NCBI RefSeq assembly: GCF_003352465.1
Contig: NZ_CP031153.1
Location: 1,416,465-1,480,464, forward strand
Direction: 5' to 3'
From: Kordia sp. SMS9
Lineage (GTDB): Bacteria; Bacteroidota; Bacteroidia; Flavobacteriales; Flavobacteriaceae
DNA: 64,000 nucleotides
Positions 53,085 to 63,633 of this stretch are shown here, in pieces. A model generated the notes under the pieces. It worked only from the letters and a program-made list of their open reading frames with translations. It had not been told where the DNA came from and made no database searches. A program made the position numbers and the translations under genes. Position 1 is the first letter of the stretch. Every line of letters begins with the position of its first letter.

Positions 53085-55001
53085 ATGAAAAAAAATATCA
53101 TTAAACTTACATTATTACAAAAGTGCCTTGTGATGTTCGTGGCTTTATCAGTAGTACATCTTGCTACACATACAACAATGGCGCAAGAAGTGAAAGAAAC
53201 TCAAAACTCAAGAATTGAAGGTGATAATATTGAAGTCACGCTCGAATTGTTTAATCAAATAAAAGATTGGCAAAATAAACGAGACGAACAACTTCCTTTA
53301 GATGCGTATTTAGCTACGCAGAACATTTCGCAAGAAATGCAGCCTAAAGTAACTACACTTTTAAGAGAATTGCGAGGCGATTCAAGAGATACAGATTGTA
53401 ATTGTGTTGTGCTTACGGTAAACTCTTCATATGATGTGGCCGCAAATTATACCAATCAATTTTCACCACCGGAAAACCAAAGCGGCTTGACTACTTGGTA
53501 TTCTGAATCTATTTCGGGAGCCGCAACACGTCAGCGATTAAAGCTAAATTCACCAACAACAAACAATGAATATGAATATGAAAAGTCGGTAAGCGGTAAT
53601 GAAACATCTTCTAACAGTTACGCGCATATGTCATTTAATTATTTATGTACCAATGGAAGCTTATTGCCAGAAGATTGTGGCTGCGCTAAAACCATTGATT
53701 TACGAGCAAATTATTATGGAGATTCTTGGGTAGCTACTTCTGCCACAGGTGGTTGGGGAACGCATTCCAGTTTTGCAGCTGTGGAAGACGGTGTTGCCTT
53801 ATTTGCTACAGATCAATATCTAACAGATACGCAGATTACGGTACTTGCTGGTGGACAATTTCAATTGTCTAGAGCACAAGATGATACCTGGAATCCTGAA
53901 TTTTGGACGAATACAGTTGATTTAGCATCTTCTATTGTGGGAGTCGTTGTAGCAATTAATACGGGTGTGCCAATCAACTGGGCTACGACTGTGACTAATG
54001 TAGGTGGACAAATTATAAATGTTTTTCAAACACCAATGGATATACATTATCAAGAAGAAGAAGACGGATCAGCTGCAGATAATTTTTCAGTAAGTTACAC
54101 TGGAGGTATTACGCTAGAGCCAAACCACATCGTCACAGTGTCTATGATTTCTAAAGGATATATTTATGGAAAAGGAAAAGGAAAATTTGTGAGCGATTCT
54201 GAACATAGAAGTGCTTACTTGATTTCAGCAGTATTACCATTTAACAACTCAAATCCAGAGTGTTGTATGGAGCAGTATGGAAAATGGGTTTCTGGAGCCT
54301 TAGGACTTCCTGGATCTACAGCGTTACGAAATACTATAGCAGCACACCAAACCTTATTTACTCCTTGGGACAATCTATCAGATACCAACGGTGACGGAAA
54401 TGTGAATATAAATACAAATATTGGTTTTGCATACCGAGCTGAAGAGTGCAAAGTTTGTGGAATTGATGTCGTAACAGGATTAAATGTGAGCGCTAGCGGA
54501 TTAAATATTGGTTCCAATACGCGTCCTGCTGTTTTTTCATGGAATGGACAAGCTGGTGTAGCTTATTATCAAATTAACTTGTACAGCAGTACGGGAGTTT
54601 TGTTAAATACATTTAATACTTCGGACACAACGTATACAGCGAATTTAGTGCCAGGAGATTATAGTTTTTCTGTAACTGCAATTTGTGATAATGGTGAATC
54701 AACAGTTTCAGGAACGCAACCATTTACAGTAAAACCTTTACGAGCTGATGATGGAGACATACGTCTTAAATTGTCACCAAATCCAGGAAAATCTAATGTT
54801 GAAATCAACGTTGAAAACTACGAAGAATTCAAAACCATAAACGTTCAAATTACGGACATAAGAGGAATTTCGTACTACAAATCGCAGATCAAAAATGGAG
54901 TACATAACGTGAATATTCAAACATGGAATACGGGTATCTATTTTTGTAAAATCACAACAGATGATAACAAAACTACGGTAAAGCAACTAATAAAAGAATA
55001 G
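53085..55001 (+). CDS. Secreted surface protein with T9SS sorting domain
   Basis: 638 aa. A signal sequence (residues ~12-34) precedes an N-terminal helical region and a long beta-rich region unlike known families, with paired Cys (DTDCNCVVLTV; PEDCGCAKTIDL; PECCMEQYGKW). A fibronectin III-like module (~475-560, ISVxWNGQ replaced by FSWNGQAGVAYYQINLYSS) and a C-terminal type IX sorting domain (KLSPNPGKSNVEIN ... KQLIKE) follow. Function unknown, probably cell surface. It has its own consensus promoter and a terminator. Confidence 0.82.
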   Translation: MKKNIIKLTLLQKCLVMFVALSVVHLATHTTMAQEVKETQNSRIEGDNIEVTLELFNQIKDWQNKRDEQLPLDAYLATQNISQEMQPKVTTLLRELRGDSRDTDCNCVVLTVNSSYDVAANYTNQFSPPENQSGLTTWYSESISGAATRQRLKLNSPTTNNEYEYEKSVSGNETSSNSYAHMSFNYLCTNGSLLPEDCGCAKTIDLRANYYGDSWVATSATGGWGTHSSFAAVEDGVALFATDQYLTDTQITVLAGGQFQLSRAQDDTWNPEFWTNTVDLASSIVGVVVAINTGVPINWATTVTNVGGQIINVFQTPMDIHYQEEEDGSAADNFSVSYTGGITLEPNHIVTVSMISKGYIYGKGKGKFVSDSEHRSAYLISAVLPFNNSNPECCMEQYGKWVSGALGLPGSTALRNTIAAHQTLFTPWDNLSDTNGDGNVNINTNIGFAYRAEECKVCGIDVVTGLNVSASGLNIGSNTRPAVFSWNGQAGVAYYQINLYSSTGVLLNTFNTSDTTYTANLVPGDYSFSVTAICDNGESTVSGTQPFTVKPLRADDGDIRLKLSPNPGKSNVEINVENYEEFKTINVQITDIRGISYYKSQIKNGVHNVNIQTWNTGIYFCKITTDDNKTTVKQLIKE

Positions 55002-55024
55002 TTGGGTTTAGTTTAAAATGGGAG

Positions 55025-55057
55025 AAAGAGAGTCTGTAGCAATACAGGCTCTTTTTT
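55025..55057. terminator. Terminator between secreted protein and DinB gene
   Basis: AAAGAGAGTCTGTA pairs with TACAGGCTCTTTTTT (one wobble) around a 4-nt loop. It serves the two convergent genes. Confidence 0.75.
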
Positions 55058-55058
55058 A

Positions 55059-55568
55059 TTACCAACCACGATATCGCGGCGGTTTTATACCGTTTAAGTT
55101 TAAATAGACAATGAGTTGTCCTCTGTGGTGCGAAACGTGATCTTGCAATAAATTTAAAATTTGCAACTTGGTTTTAGGACCCGCGAAGAATTTTACAATT
55201 TCTTTTAATTCTTCGGGAGAAGCTTTTTTGATGATGGTTGCTGTATTATCAAATGCAATTTTTAATGCGGCAATCACTTCCACTTTTGTTGTATACGTTG
55301 CTTCCTTTTGATCGTTCTTCGTTTCTTTTGAAAAGTAGGTAGAACTCAACCAATCCATATTTTGTTTGATATGCAAAAGTTGCTCTTTAAAGGTCTTTTG
55401 GCGTTCAGTAGGTTTGAAATCATACTTGTCTTCTGGCATGGCTTCTGCCATTTCTACTAAATACTGTTTAGAATTTTCCCATTTCTCTAAAAAGGCAGAA
55501 ATTGGTGTGTCTTGTGCGTTTGCGAATGTAGTTGCGAAAAGGACAATAAGTACAATATATTTTTTCAT
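55059..55568 (-). CDS. Secreted DinB-family protein
   Basis: 169 aa from ATG 55568; 15 extra upstream codons would lie in hemB. The signal peptide is MKKYIVLIVLFATTFANAQ. The DinB-type helical bundle has two visible metal-site segments, LLHIKQNMDWLSS and DHVSHHRGQLIVYLN (HxxxH at the C-terminal end). It starts 1 bp after the hemB stop, so it is probably co-transcribed with hemB. The periplasmic location differs from the cytoplasmic DinB protein at 5939. Substrate unknown. Confidence 0.85.
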   Translation of the reverse strand: MKKYIVLIVLFATTFANAQDTPISAFLEKWENSKQYLVEMAEAMPEDKYDFKPTERQKTFKEQLLHIKQNMDWLSSTYFSKETKNDQKEATYTTKVEVIAALKIAFDNTATIIKKASPEELKEIVKFFAGPKTKLQILNLLQDHVSHHRGQLIVYLNLNGIKPPRYRGW

Positions 55569-55569
55569 T

Positions 55570-56553
<984 letters not shown>

Positions 56554-56570
56554 TTAAAAAGTGACTTCTA

Positions 56571-56578
56571 CAAAGATA
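56571..56578 (-). promoter_or_regulatory. -7 element of hemB
   Basis: On the minus strand TATCTTTG matches TAnnTTTG exactly, 26 bp before the hemB ATG. The stretch from here to 56855 contains no gene; a single sequence TAACGTGGGTTC at 56584 resembles a MITE end. Confidence 0.5.
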
Positions 56579-56855
56579 CTAAATAACGTGGGTTCCGTAT
56601 GATTTCTAAAAAAATTAAGTGTTTTTCAGTTATAAATTACAGCAAAAAGACATTCTAACATCAGTCAAATATTCCTAACAATACAAAAGGTACTCGTTAT
56701 TTATAAAATACGATGATATTAAACACAATAATAGTTTTAAAGTAGCGGTTGTCAGTTATCTTTGAAGTCGCAACTTTTTTGATTGCTTCACAAACTTATT
56801 CATCACAATTCAACATTCTCAAATTCAAAGAATACACGCATAAATTATACCAAAT

Positions 56856-59060
56856 ATGATAAAAAAATACACAATACTAAGCTTCTTTTTAATAGGAATC
56901 ACGTGTGGAATGCAAGCACAAGAATTTGCTTGGGTTAACCAAGTAGGAACGACAACAAATGACGACTTAACGAGTATTACAAGTGACAATTCAGGAAACG
57001 TGTATATTTCTGGACATTCTTCGGCTTCTTTTGTTAACAAATATGATGCTTCTGGAACGTTAACATGGTCAAAAGGTATTGATAATATAAATGCTTTAGG
57101 AAATACAGGAAATAGCGAAATGATGCACACCAATATAGATGGCAGTGGAAATATTATTTCTGTGGGAAGTTTTCGCGCTACGTGTGATTTTGATCCTTCT
57201 CCAATTGCAGCTATTTCCATAACATCTGTAACAGCTTCATTTGGACCAACGTGGGACATATTTATTCAAAAATTAGATGCCAATGGCGATTTTCTTTGGG
57301 CTAAAAGGATTGGAGGAAATTCAAGTGTCAGAGATACTGCATTGATGTCTAAAACCGATGCTGATGGTAATATTTATGTGACTGGATACTTTGGCGGAAC
57401 GGTAGATTTTGATTCTGGAACTGGCATAAATAACATGACAGCTAATGGTAGTGATGACGCCGCTTTTTTATTGAAACTAGATGCTGCGGGTAATTTTTTA
57501 TGGTCAAGAAAAATAACAACAAATGACGACTCAAGATCAAATGCGTTAGTGTTAGACGCTTCCAACAATGTATACATTACAGGATATTTTAAAGGAACAC
57601 TAACGAGTGCCTTTGGAATATTTACTGCACAACAAACTAGAGATAGTTTTATCGCTAAATTTGATACAAATGGAAACGTTTTAGGAACTTATGTTTATGG
57701 AGGAGAAACCGAATCTATAGCTATTGATGCAAATGATGATTTGCTAGTTGCTGGCTTTTTTAGAAGTACAGTAGATTTAGATCCTTCTCCAACAGGAACA
57801 ACCAATGCAACATCAGCAGGAGTTACAGATATGTTTTTAACTAAAATTGATGCTTCAGGAAATTTAATTTGGACCAATACTTTTGGAAATACAGGTTTTG
57901 ACGATATTGCTTCTGTGGCTGTAGACGGACAAGGAAGTGCCTACGTTACCGGGCGCTTTTTTGAAACCATAGATTTTGATCCCTCAGCAAACACAAACAG
58001 TCTCACTTCTATCACTACCGATATAAATGGTGGAGGCGATATTTTTGTTGCGAAATACAATAACTTAGGCGAATATGTTTGGGCGTACAGACCTGATGGA
58101 ACCAACGGCTCAGATGATGGAAGGTTTATCTCGGTAGATCATCTTTATAATGTATACACCATAGGAAATTTTGTTGGATCACACGATTTTAATTTCTTGG
58201 CAGGCGTCAATGTCTTAACATCTATGGGAAGTTATGATGGGTACATTCTAAAAATGGAACAAAGTGAATTATTTGCTAAAATAAGTCCCAAAGTATTTCT
58301 ACAAGGTGCGTTATCGGCTAGTGGAAATACGAGTTTAATGCGAGATGATTTAAGAGTTTCTAGCTATTTACCCACAACATCTCCGTATGGTGATGGATCT
58401 TCTTGTGATGCTTCTGTTTTTAACGCTGGTGGCACTAGTGGAACAGGAAACGCCGATGATGATATTGTAGATTGGGTTTGGGTAGCATTAAGAGACGCTA
58501 CAAACAATACCAATATTGTTGCAAGTGCAGCTGCGTTGCTCCAAAAAGATGGTGATGTTGTTGCGTTAGATGGAATTTCAACGCTAGAACTTGCAGTTCC
58601 TTATGCAGATTATTATGTGTCTATACATCACAGAAATCATTTAGCGATTATGAGTGCAGCGGTATTTTCAATAACAGATCAGGCAACTACTGTAGATTTT
58701 ACCAATAGTTTGAATCAAATAACCTTTGGAGTCAATGCGCAAAAAGACATGGGAACAGGAACCATGGCGTTATGGTCTGGTGATGTAAATAACGATGCCT
58801 TAGTGCAATATGCAGGTATTACACCCGATTCGCCTTTTATCTTATCTCAAGTTTTGAATGACGCTGGCAACTTTTTAGTTTTACCAACATTTATTCTTAC
58901 GGGCTACAGTAATGCTGATATAGATATGGATGGAAATACGCAATACACTGGAACCAATCCAGATACACCTTTCATCTTGCAAAATATACTAAGCGATCCT
59001 GGAAACTTCTTAAATTTAAGTACGTACCAAATACTTGAACAAGTACCAGTAAATGAATAA
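56856..59060 (+). CDS. Secreted SBBP-repeat protein with dockerin-like C-terminus
   Basis: 734 aa. The signal peptide ends at about residue 22 (GMQAQE). Residues ~25-470 are beta-propeller-type repeats (SBBP-like), each with DxxGNxYxTG/VxG and FDPS(P/A) elements about every 45-60 residues. The C-terminal 90 residues hold two similar units: GDVNNDALVQYAGITPDSPF and DIDMDGNTQYTGTNPDTPF, each followed by ILxxxLxDxGNFLxL. This resembles a duplicated Ca-binding (dockerin-like) motif. No type IX sorting tail is visible. It is probably a surface or secreted protein of unknown role. Confidence 0.78.
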   Translation: MIKKYTILSFFLIGITCGMQAQEFAWVNQVGTTTNDDLTSITSDNSGNVYISGHSSASFVNKYDASGTLTWSKGIDNINALGNTGNSEMMHTNIDGSGNIISVGSFRATCDFDPSPIAAISITSVTASFGPTWDIFIQKLDANGDFLWAKRIGGNSSVRDTALMSKTDADGNIYVTGYFGGTVDFDSGTGINNMTANGSDDAAFLLKLDAAGNFLWSRKITTNDDSRSNALVLDASNNVYITGYFKGTLTSAFGIFTAQQTRDSFIAKFDTNGNVLGTYVYGGETESIAIDANDDLLVAGFFRSTVDLDPSPTGTTNATSAGVTDMFLTKIDASGNLIWTNTFGNTGFDDIASVAVDGQGSAYVTGRFFETIDFDPSANTNSLTSITTDINGGGDIFVAKYNNLGEYVWAYRPDGTNGSDDGRFISVDHLYNVYTIGNFVGSHDFNFLAGVNVLTSMGSYDGYILKMEQSELFAKISPKVFLQGALSASGNTSLMRDDLRVSSYLPTTSPYGDGSSCDASVFNAGGTSGTGNADDDIVDWVWVALRDATNNTNIVASAAALLQKDGDVVALDGISTLELAVPYADYYVSIHHRNHLAIMSAAVFSITDQATTVDFTNSLNQITFGVNAQKDMGTGTMALWSGDVNNDALVQYAGITPDSPFILSQVLNDAGNFLVLPTFILTGYSNADIDMDGNTQYTGTNPDTPFILQNILSDPGNFLNLSTYQILEQVPVNE

Positions 59061-59082
59061 AATTTCACAATAATTTTTCATG

Positions 59083-59204
59083 TTACTGTGAGTTTGATAT
59101 AAAAAGAAAACGAAAGTAAAAACTGAAATTTAACACTTTAGGTGATTAAAGCATGTTTTTTGTAAAATTTTGTTTGAATGAAATTTATGCCGAACTCACA
59201 GTAA
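59083..59204. repeat. MITE-like element
   Basis: The arms TTACTGTGAGTTTG (59083-59096) and its complement GCCGAACTCACAGTAA (59189-59204) are imperfect, and both continue with ATATAAA-like sequence. The 5' arm matches the TAACGTGAGTTCGATATAAA end at 50882, showing one family. It lies between two convergent genes and may also act as their terminator. Confidence 0.65.
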
Positions 59205-59213
59205 ATATGTTTC

Positions 59214-60443
59214 TCACGAAATAAAATTAAACAACCATGTATACACCACCATCATTCCCAGCACAATGCCGCCTACGAGCATGATATCTGCTGTAAATAA
59301 CATTCCCAGAAAACCTACGGAAAGCATCGCGATTCCATAAAAAAGTCCAATCATTCGTCCTTTTTTACTTTCTCGTAAAAACGATCCTGGTAAAGGCAAT
59401 AAGGCACAAAAACAGGTAAATCCCCAAAGCATGTATAATGGATTGTCAAGCGCGAAGAATAAAACAACGCCTAAAATTCCCGCTAAGGTCAATCCGCCAA
59501 AAGCGTAACCACTGTACTTTTCATTATCGGTCAATAAATATTTTCCATACGAATCGCCCAATAAAATAGTGTTCGATAATGCTTCCATAATCCAGCCGCC
59601 AAGCACAAAAACTAAATACACAATGACAAGTGGAATGATCAAAAAGGTCAAATCAGAAGCTTCTAGCATTTTAACGCCAAAGCGATACGCAACATACAAA
59701 CCAATAATAAAAATCCATTGATTTCGCGACGACTGTTTGCTCATCCAAAAGGCATATTTTAAATACCATTTGTACAAGAAGTTTTTCGATTTAATAGCGG
59801 TTGCCATGCCTTCACGCGCGTATTGCATGTTTGGATTGAGTTGTAAGGCTTGTTTGAAATGATGCAAGGCTTTTTTAGTATCGCCATTTTCCAATGAAAC
59901 CCATCCAACATTGGCATGTGCGTAATCATCTTCGGCATTGTCATACAAAATATGTTCTACCGTTTGATTGGCTTCTTCTTTCCGATTCAACTTGGTCAAT
60001 AAACGTGCACGAATGTTTAAGCAGGCAGTATTTTTAGGATCGAGTTGCAACCCTTCATTCACAAAATGCAGTGCTTCTTCAAACTTCTTTTTGTCCATCA
60101 ACAACGCGCCTTTAAACCCAAAATAATCGGCTTGATACGGATCGAGTTCAATGCTTTTATTCACCAAACTAATCGCGTCTTGCAGTTTGTCTAATCGGGA
60201 AGCGATTTGTGCTTTCAAAAAGAATAAATTACCTTCATTGGGTGTTTCATGCAATAATTCATCAATCATTTGGGATGATTTTGCATACTCGTCCACATTG
60301 AAAAAACACAATGCTAAATAGTATTTGCTGGCATAATTGTACACACTTTCGGAAACGGCTTCGCTCAAATAAGGAATCGCTTCTTGAAAACGTCCCAATT
60401 CAAACAATTGCACGCCGCGTAAGTGGTTTTTTGATTCGATCAT
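59214..60443 (-). CDS. TPR protein with six-helix membrane domain
   Basis: 409 aa. TPR repeats span about 10-215 (e.g. GRFQEAIPYLSEAV, KLQDAISLVNKSIELDPYQ, GDTKKALHHFKQALQLNPNM). The C-terminal half has about six membrane helices (WIFIIGLYVAYRFG, TFLIIPLVIVYLVFVLGGWI, GLTLAGILGVVLFFAL and others). Its ATG overlaps the stop of the AAA ATPase gene by 4 bp (ATGA), indicating coupled translation and probably a complex. It could anchor the ATPase to the membrane (inference). Confidence 0.82.
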   Translation of the reverse strand: MIESKNHLRGVQLFELGRFQEAIPYLSEAVSESVYNYASKYYLALCFFNVDEYAKSSQMIDELLHETPNEGNLFFLKAQIASRLDKLQDAISLVNKSIELDPYQADYFGFKGALLMDKKKFEEALHFVNEGLQLDPKNTACLNIRARLLTKLNRKEEANQTVEHILYDNAEDDYAHANVGWVSLENGDTKKALHHFKQALQLNPNMQYAREGMATAIKSKNFLYKWYLKYAFWMSKQSSRNQWIFIIGLYVAYRFGVKMLEASDLTFLIIPLVIVYLVFVLGGWIMEALSNTILLGDSYGKYLLTDNEKYSGYAFGGLTLAGILGVVLFFALDNPLYMLWGFTCFCALLPLPGSFLRESKKGRMIGLFYGIAMLSVGFLGMLFTADIMLVGGIVLGMMVVYTWLFNFIS

Positions 60444-61732
60444 TTTTTGATGTTTAAATAGGCTAAAATATCATCGTACAATCCGCTATCGTTGGCATAC
60501 AACGCATAATTTTTTGAAGACACAAACCATTCTTTCGTGCTTGGTTTTATCTTTTTAATGGCTTTTAAAATATCTTTTGTGCTTAATGGTTTTGGAATTC
60601 CGTCTTTGAAAGAAGCTTCTAATTTGCGTTCAATAGCAACATCAATCGCCGCTTGGATATCCGCACCCGAAAATTCTTTGGCGGCTTTTGCCAACGCCAT
60701 ATAATCAATGGTTTCCGTTGGTTTTTCTTGAAGATGAATGTTAAAAATAGACGCTTTGGCTTCTACATCTGGTGGCGATACAAAAATAATACGATCAAAC
60801 CGTCCTGGACGGCGAAATGCTGGATCTAAATGCCATGGTGCGTTGGTGGCACCTAAGACTAAAATTCCATCATTATCTGCGTCAATTCCGTCCAATTCTG
60901 CCAAAAACTGATTGATCACAGTTCTTCCAGAGGTTTTGTTGACATCGTTTCGGTTCGCGCCAAGCGCATCAATTTCATCTATAAAAATGACACACGGCGT
61001 ATTTTTTCGAGCAGTTTCAAAGATTTCGTGCAAGTTTTTCTCTGAGTTTCCAATCCACATGTCCAAAATATCATTGATGCCAACACTGATAAAATTCGCG
61101 TTGATTTCTCCCGCAGTGGCACGTGCAATATGCGTTTTTCCACATCCTGGCGGACCGTATAAGAGAATACCGCCACCAATTTTTTTGCCATACGCTTTGT
61201 ACAAATCGCGGTGTTCTAACGGTTTTATGATTTTAAGATCAATCTCCTTTTTAATATCGTCCATGCCACCAATACTGGCAAAATTGGTCGTTGGCTTTTT
61301 TAAGAACGACAAACCATCTTCATCAATAAAATCGGGTTCGCGCGTTGTATTGACTTTTAACATATTGTCAAAATCTTCATTCTGGTAACTCGGATCAAGT
61401 TCTAAAAGTTCTTTATAGGTTTCTTGCGCGTCGCTATAATTTTCTTGATTGATTTGGCAATAGCACAACAATTCTAAATATTTTGGTTCGGCATTTACCT
61501 TGATGATTTCTTCTAATAAGACTTCGGCGGCTGTTAATTTTTGCTGTTTGTAGAAGCAATTTGCCAGTTCGTATTTGGCGTCAATATGATTGCTGTCTAG
61601 ATCAATAATTTCGATCAATTGTTGTTCGGCTTCTTCAAAACTTCCTTGCTGCATGTATAGTTTGGCAATTTGAAGTTTGAGCGGAATATTATTGGGAGAA
61701 AACTGTAAGGCTTCTAATAAACTTTCTAACAT
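60440..61732 (-). CDS. AAA ATPase with N-terminal TPR
   Basis: 430 aa. Two to three TPRs in residues 1-125 are followed by an AAA domain of the FtsH/Cdc48 type: Walker A GPPGCGKT (193-200), Walker B VIFIDEIDAL (248-257) and the second region of homology with the arginine fingers in AFRRPGRFDRIIF. A short helical lid (SGADIQAAIDVAIERKLEA) ends the module. There is no protease or membrane domain in the chain itself. Four-base overlap with the TPR membrane protein gene makes these a likely two-part machine for remodelling membrane or cytoplasmic clients (inference). Confidence 0.88.
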   Translation of the reverse strand: MLESLLEALQFSPNNIPLKLQIAKLYMQQGSFEEAEQQLIEIIDLDSNHIDAKYELANCFYKQQKLTAAEVLLEEIIKVNAEPKYLELLCYCQINQENYSDAQETYKELLELDPSYQNEDFDNMLKVNTTREPDFIDEDGLSFLKKPTTNFASIGGMDDIKKEIDLKIIKPLEHRDLYKAYGKKIGGGILLYGPPGCGKTHIARATAGEINANFISVGINDILDMWIGNSEKNLHEIFETARKNTPCVIFIDEIDALGANRNDVNKTSGRTVINQFLAELDGIDADNDGILVLGATNAPWHLDPAFRRPGRFDRIIFVSPPDVEAKASIFNIHLQEKPTETIDYMALAKAAKEFSGADIQAAIDVAIERKLEASFKDGIPKPLSTKDILKAIKKIKPSTKEWFVSSKNYALYANDSGLYDDILAYLNIKK

Positions 61733-61820
61733 GCGTTCAATTTTTCTTTACATCAATTTTTAAAATTATTTAAAAATACAATAGTTTTCAAGAAAAGTCA
61801 CGCAATATGAAAAACTTACA

Positions 61821-62252
61821 TTATTTATATCCAATTTCTTCGCTCAATGTAATTTTGCTTTTTGTGAAGTTTCCTGTGCCAAACGCAATTTCACGTCCTT
61901 TTTCATCCACCAAGGTACTTTCTGCCACAAATAAATTGCGCGATTTGAATTTGACTGTTCCCGTTGCTGTTATTTTTCCCGAATTTACAGGTCGTGTAAT
62001 ATTGATATTGAAGGAAGTGGTTAACACAAACGCATCTTTTACCACAGAATTTACTGCAAAGAAAGCGGCATCATCTAAGAGTTTGAAATATACCGAACCA
62101 TGAATTGCGCCCAATGCATGAAAATACTTTGGATCAATCGTCATAGAAATCGTAGCAGTTTCATCGTCAATTGCAATTTCGGTCGTATGATAAATCTGCG
62201 TATTCATATTGGCAGATAAATACATGCGTTCGAGTTTTCGGTAGTGTTCCAT
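61821..62252 (-). CDS. PaaI-family hotdog thioesterase
   Basis: 143 aa. Hotdog fold with the conserved YFHALGAIHGSVYFKLLDDAAFFAV segment (~43-67), containing HGS and the acidic pair of PaaI-type thioesterases, and the beta sheet TSFNINITRPVNSGKITATG. It probably hydrolyses an acyl-CoA or acyl-ACP. It has its own leader and is not clearly in an operon; hemF follows 119 bp away with a REP-like repeat between. Start at ATG 62252; an internal ATG near residue 16 is possible. Confidence 0.85.
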   Translation of the reverse strand: MEHYRKLERMYLSANMNTQIYHTTEIAIDDETATISMTIDPKYFHALGAIHGSVYFKLLDDAAFFAVNSVVKDAFVLTTSFNINITRPVNSGKITATGTVKFKSRNLFVAESTLVDEKGREIAFGTGNFTKSKITLSEEIGYK

Positions 62253-62332
62253 GATTTAAAAGTAGTGAATTTTTAAAAATAGCTTGAAGAAAAGTGTTTG
62301 TAAATCTATAAATTCAACTATTCTTTGATGAG

Positions 62333-62353
62333 ATTCTGAATCAAGTTCAGAAT
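62333..62353. repeat. REP-like palindrome
   Basis: ATTCTGAA and TTCAGAAT flank TCAAG. It lies 18 bp from the hemF stop (minus strand) and is a short dispersed-type intergenic palindrome. Confidence 0.5.
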
Positions 62354-62370
62354 GACGTTTCATGAGCTTT

Positions 62371-63273
62371 TCAAACCCAATCTTTCGGCTTCTGCAACAC
62401 TTCAATCAATTTTGCTTCTTCACTTCCGTCTTCGGGATGATGATTGTATTTCCATTGTACGGTTGGTGGCAAACTCATCAAAATACTTTCAATACGACCG
62501 TTGGTTTTGAGTCCAAACAAAGTTCCACGATCGTGTACCAAGTTAAATTCCACATAACGTCCGCGTCGCACTTCTTGCCAATCTTTGTGTGCTTGTGTGT
62601 ATTCCATTTCTTTGCGACGTTCTACAATAGGCACATAACTTTGTAGAAAACTGTTTCCGATTTCCGTGACAAAATCATAACGATCTTGCATCGTAAATTC
62701 GTCTGTCTTTTTTAGGTAATCAAAAAATAATCCGCCAACGCCGCGTGCTTCATTTCGGTGTGCATTCCAAAAATAGTTGTCACAAGTTTCCTTGAATTTT
62801 GGATAAAATTCTGAATGATGTTTGTCGCAAGCTTCTTTACAAACGGAATGAAAGTGTGTTGCATCTTCCTCAAACAAATAATAGGGCGTTAAATCTTGTC
62901 CGCCGCCAAACCATTGCGTGACTACATTTCCATCAGCATCATACATTTCAAAATAGCGCCAATTGGCATGCACGGTAGGAATGAACGGATTTTTAGGATG
63001 CAATACCAAACTCAATCCACACGCAAAAAAATCACCTTGTTCTACCTTGAAATTTTTACGTAACGCTTCGGGTAATTCTCCATGAACTGCCGAAATGTTG
63101 ACACCGCCTTTTTCAAAAATAGCCCCATTTTCAATCACACGTGTACGTCCGCCGCCGCCTTCTGGACGTTCCCATAAATCTTCTTGAAACCTAGCTTTTC
63201 CATCAATTTTTTCGAGTGTTGACGTAATGGAATCTTGTAATTGATGAATGTAGTTGAGAAATTGGTCTTTCAT
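62371..63273 (-). CDS. hemF: Oxygen-dependent coproporphyrinogen-III oxidase
   Basis: 300 aa, normal length. Recognisable motifs include WERPEGGGGRTRV (~34-46), the PTVHANWRYFEMYD, WFGGGQDLTPYYLFEEDA and EARGVGGLFFDYL stretches, and QEVRRGRYVEFNLVHDRGT. It decarboxylates coproporphyrinogen III to protoporphyrinogen IX with O2 in haem synthesis. Monocistronic with an exact -7 element 29 bp upstream. The O2-dependent form fits an aerobic lifestyle. Confidence 0.97.
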   Translation of the reverse strand: MKDQFLNYIHQLQDSITSTLEKIDGKARFQEDLWERPEGGGGRTRVIENGAIFEKGGVNISAVHGELPEALRKNFKVEQGDFFACGLSLVLHPKNPFIPTVHANWRYFEMYDADGNVVTQWFGGGQDLTPYYLFEEDATHFHSVCKEACDKHHSEFYPKFKETCDNYFWNAHRNEARGVGGLFFDYLKKTDEFTMQDRYDFVTEIGNSFLQSYVPIVERRKEMEYTQAHKDWQEVRRGRYVEFNLVHDRGTLFGLKTNGRIESILMSLPPTVQWKYNHHPEDGSEEAKLIEVLQKPKDWV

Positions 63274-63301
63274 GTTAAATCACTTGCTTTGAACTGTATT
63301 G

Positions 63302-63309
63302 CAAAGGTA
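63302..63309 (-). promoter_or_regulatory. -7 element of hemF
   Basis: On the minus strand TACCTTTG matches TAnnTTTG exactly, 28 bp before the hemF ATG. It lies just beyond the peptide-operon terminator. Confidence 0.5.
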
Positions 63310-63345
63310 CTTTTTATATTAGAAATATGGCAAAATTCCTTTAGG

Positions 63346-63375
63346 CAAAAAAAGAAGCCATTGCTGACTTCTTTC
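63346..63375 (-). terminator. Terminator of the peptide pair
   Basis: On the minus strand AAAGAAG and CTTCTTT flank a 10-nt loop and are followed by more T. It lies about 54 bp beyond the last peptide stop; an additional hairpin ATACCAAT/ATTGGTAT is at 63392-63418. Confidence 0.7.
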
Positions 63376-63428
63376 ATATAAATTGTATGTTATACCAATT
63401 AAACTATCAGATTGGTATTAATCTGTTT

Positions 63429-63614
63429 TTAGGAGACACATTTTGGATAGCCATTACAAGATAAGTTACAGCTATTTCTTTCGCTCGGACACGCTGCACC
63501 AGGACAGCTATCAGTTGGTGCTGCAAAACCACCAATGATCATTTTTTGAGCTTGTTCTTCTAATGAAACAATTGTGTTTTTCCCTAATTTTAATGTTGTT
63601 TTACTTTTTTTCAT
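63429..63614 (-). CDS. GG-leader peptide precursor
   Basis: 61 aa. The leader MKKSKTTLKLGKNTIVSLEE is followed by the MIIGG motif (near 25-29) and a core with five Cys: SCPGAACPSERNSCNLSC ... KCVS. The spacing CPGxACPxERxxC is shared with the neighbour at 63634-63822. It starts 19 bp after that gene stops, so they form a two-gene transcript ending at a terminator 54 bp beyond. It resembles class I lanthipeptide-like precursors; no modification gene is in view. Confidence 0.75.
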   Translation of the reverse strand: MKKSKTTLKLGKNTIVSLEEQAQKMIIGGFAAPTDSCPGAACPSERNSCNLSCNGYPKCVS

Positions 63615-63633
63615 TGTTTTAACTTTTTGCTTA

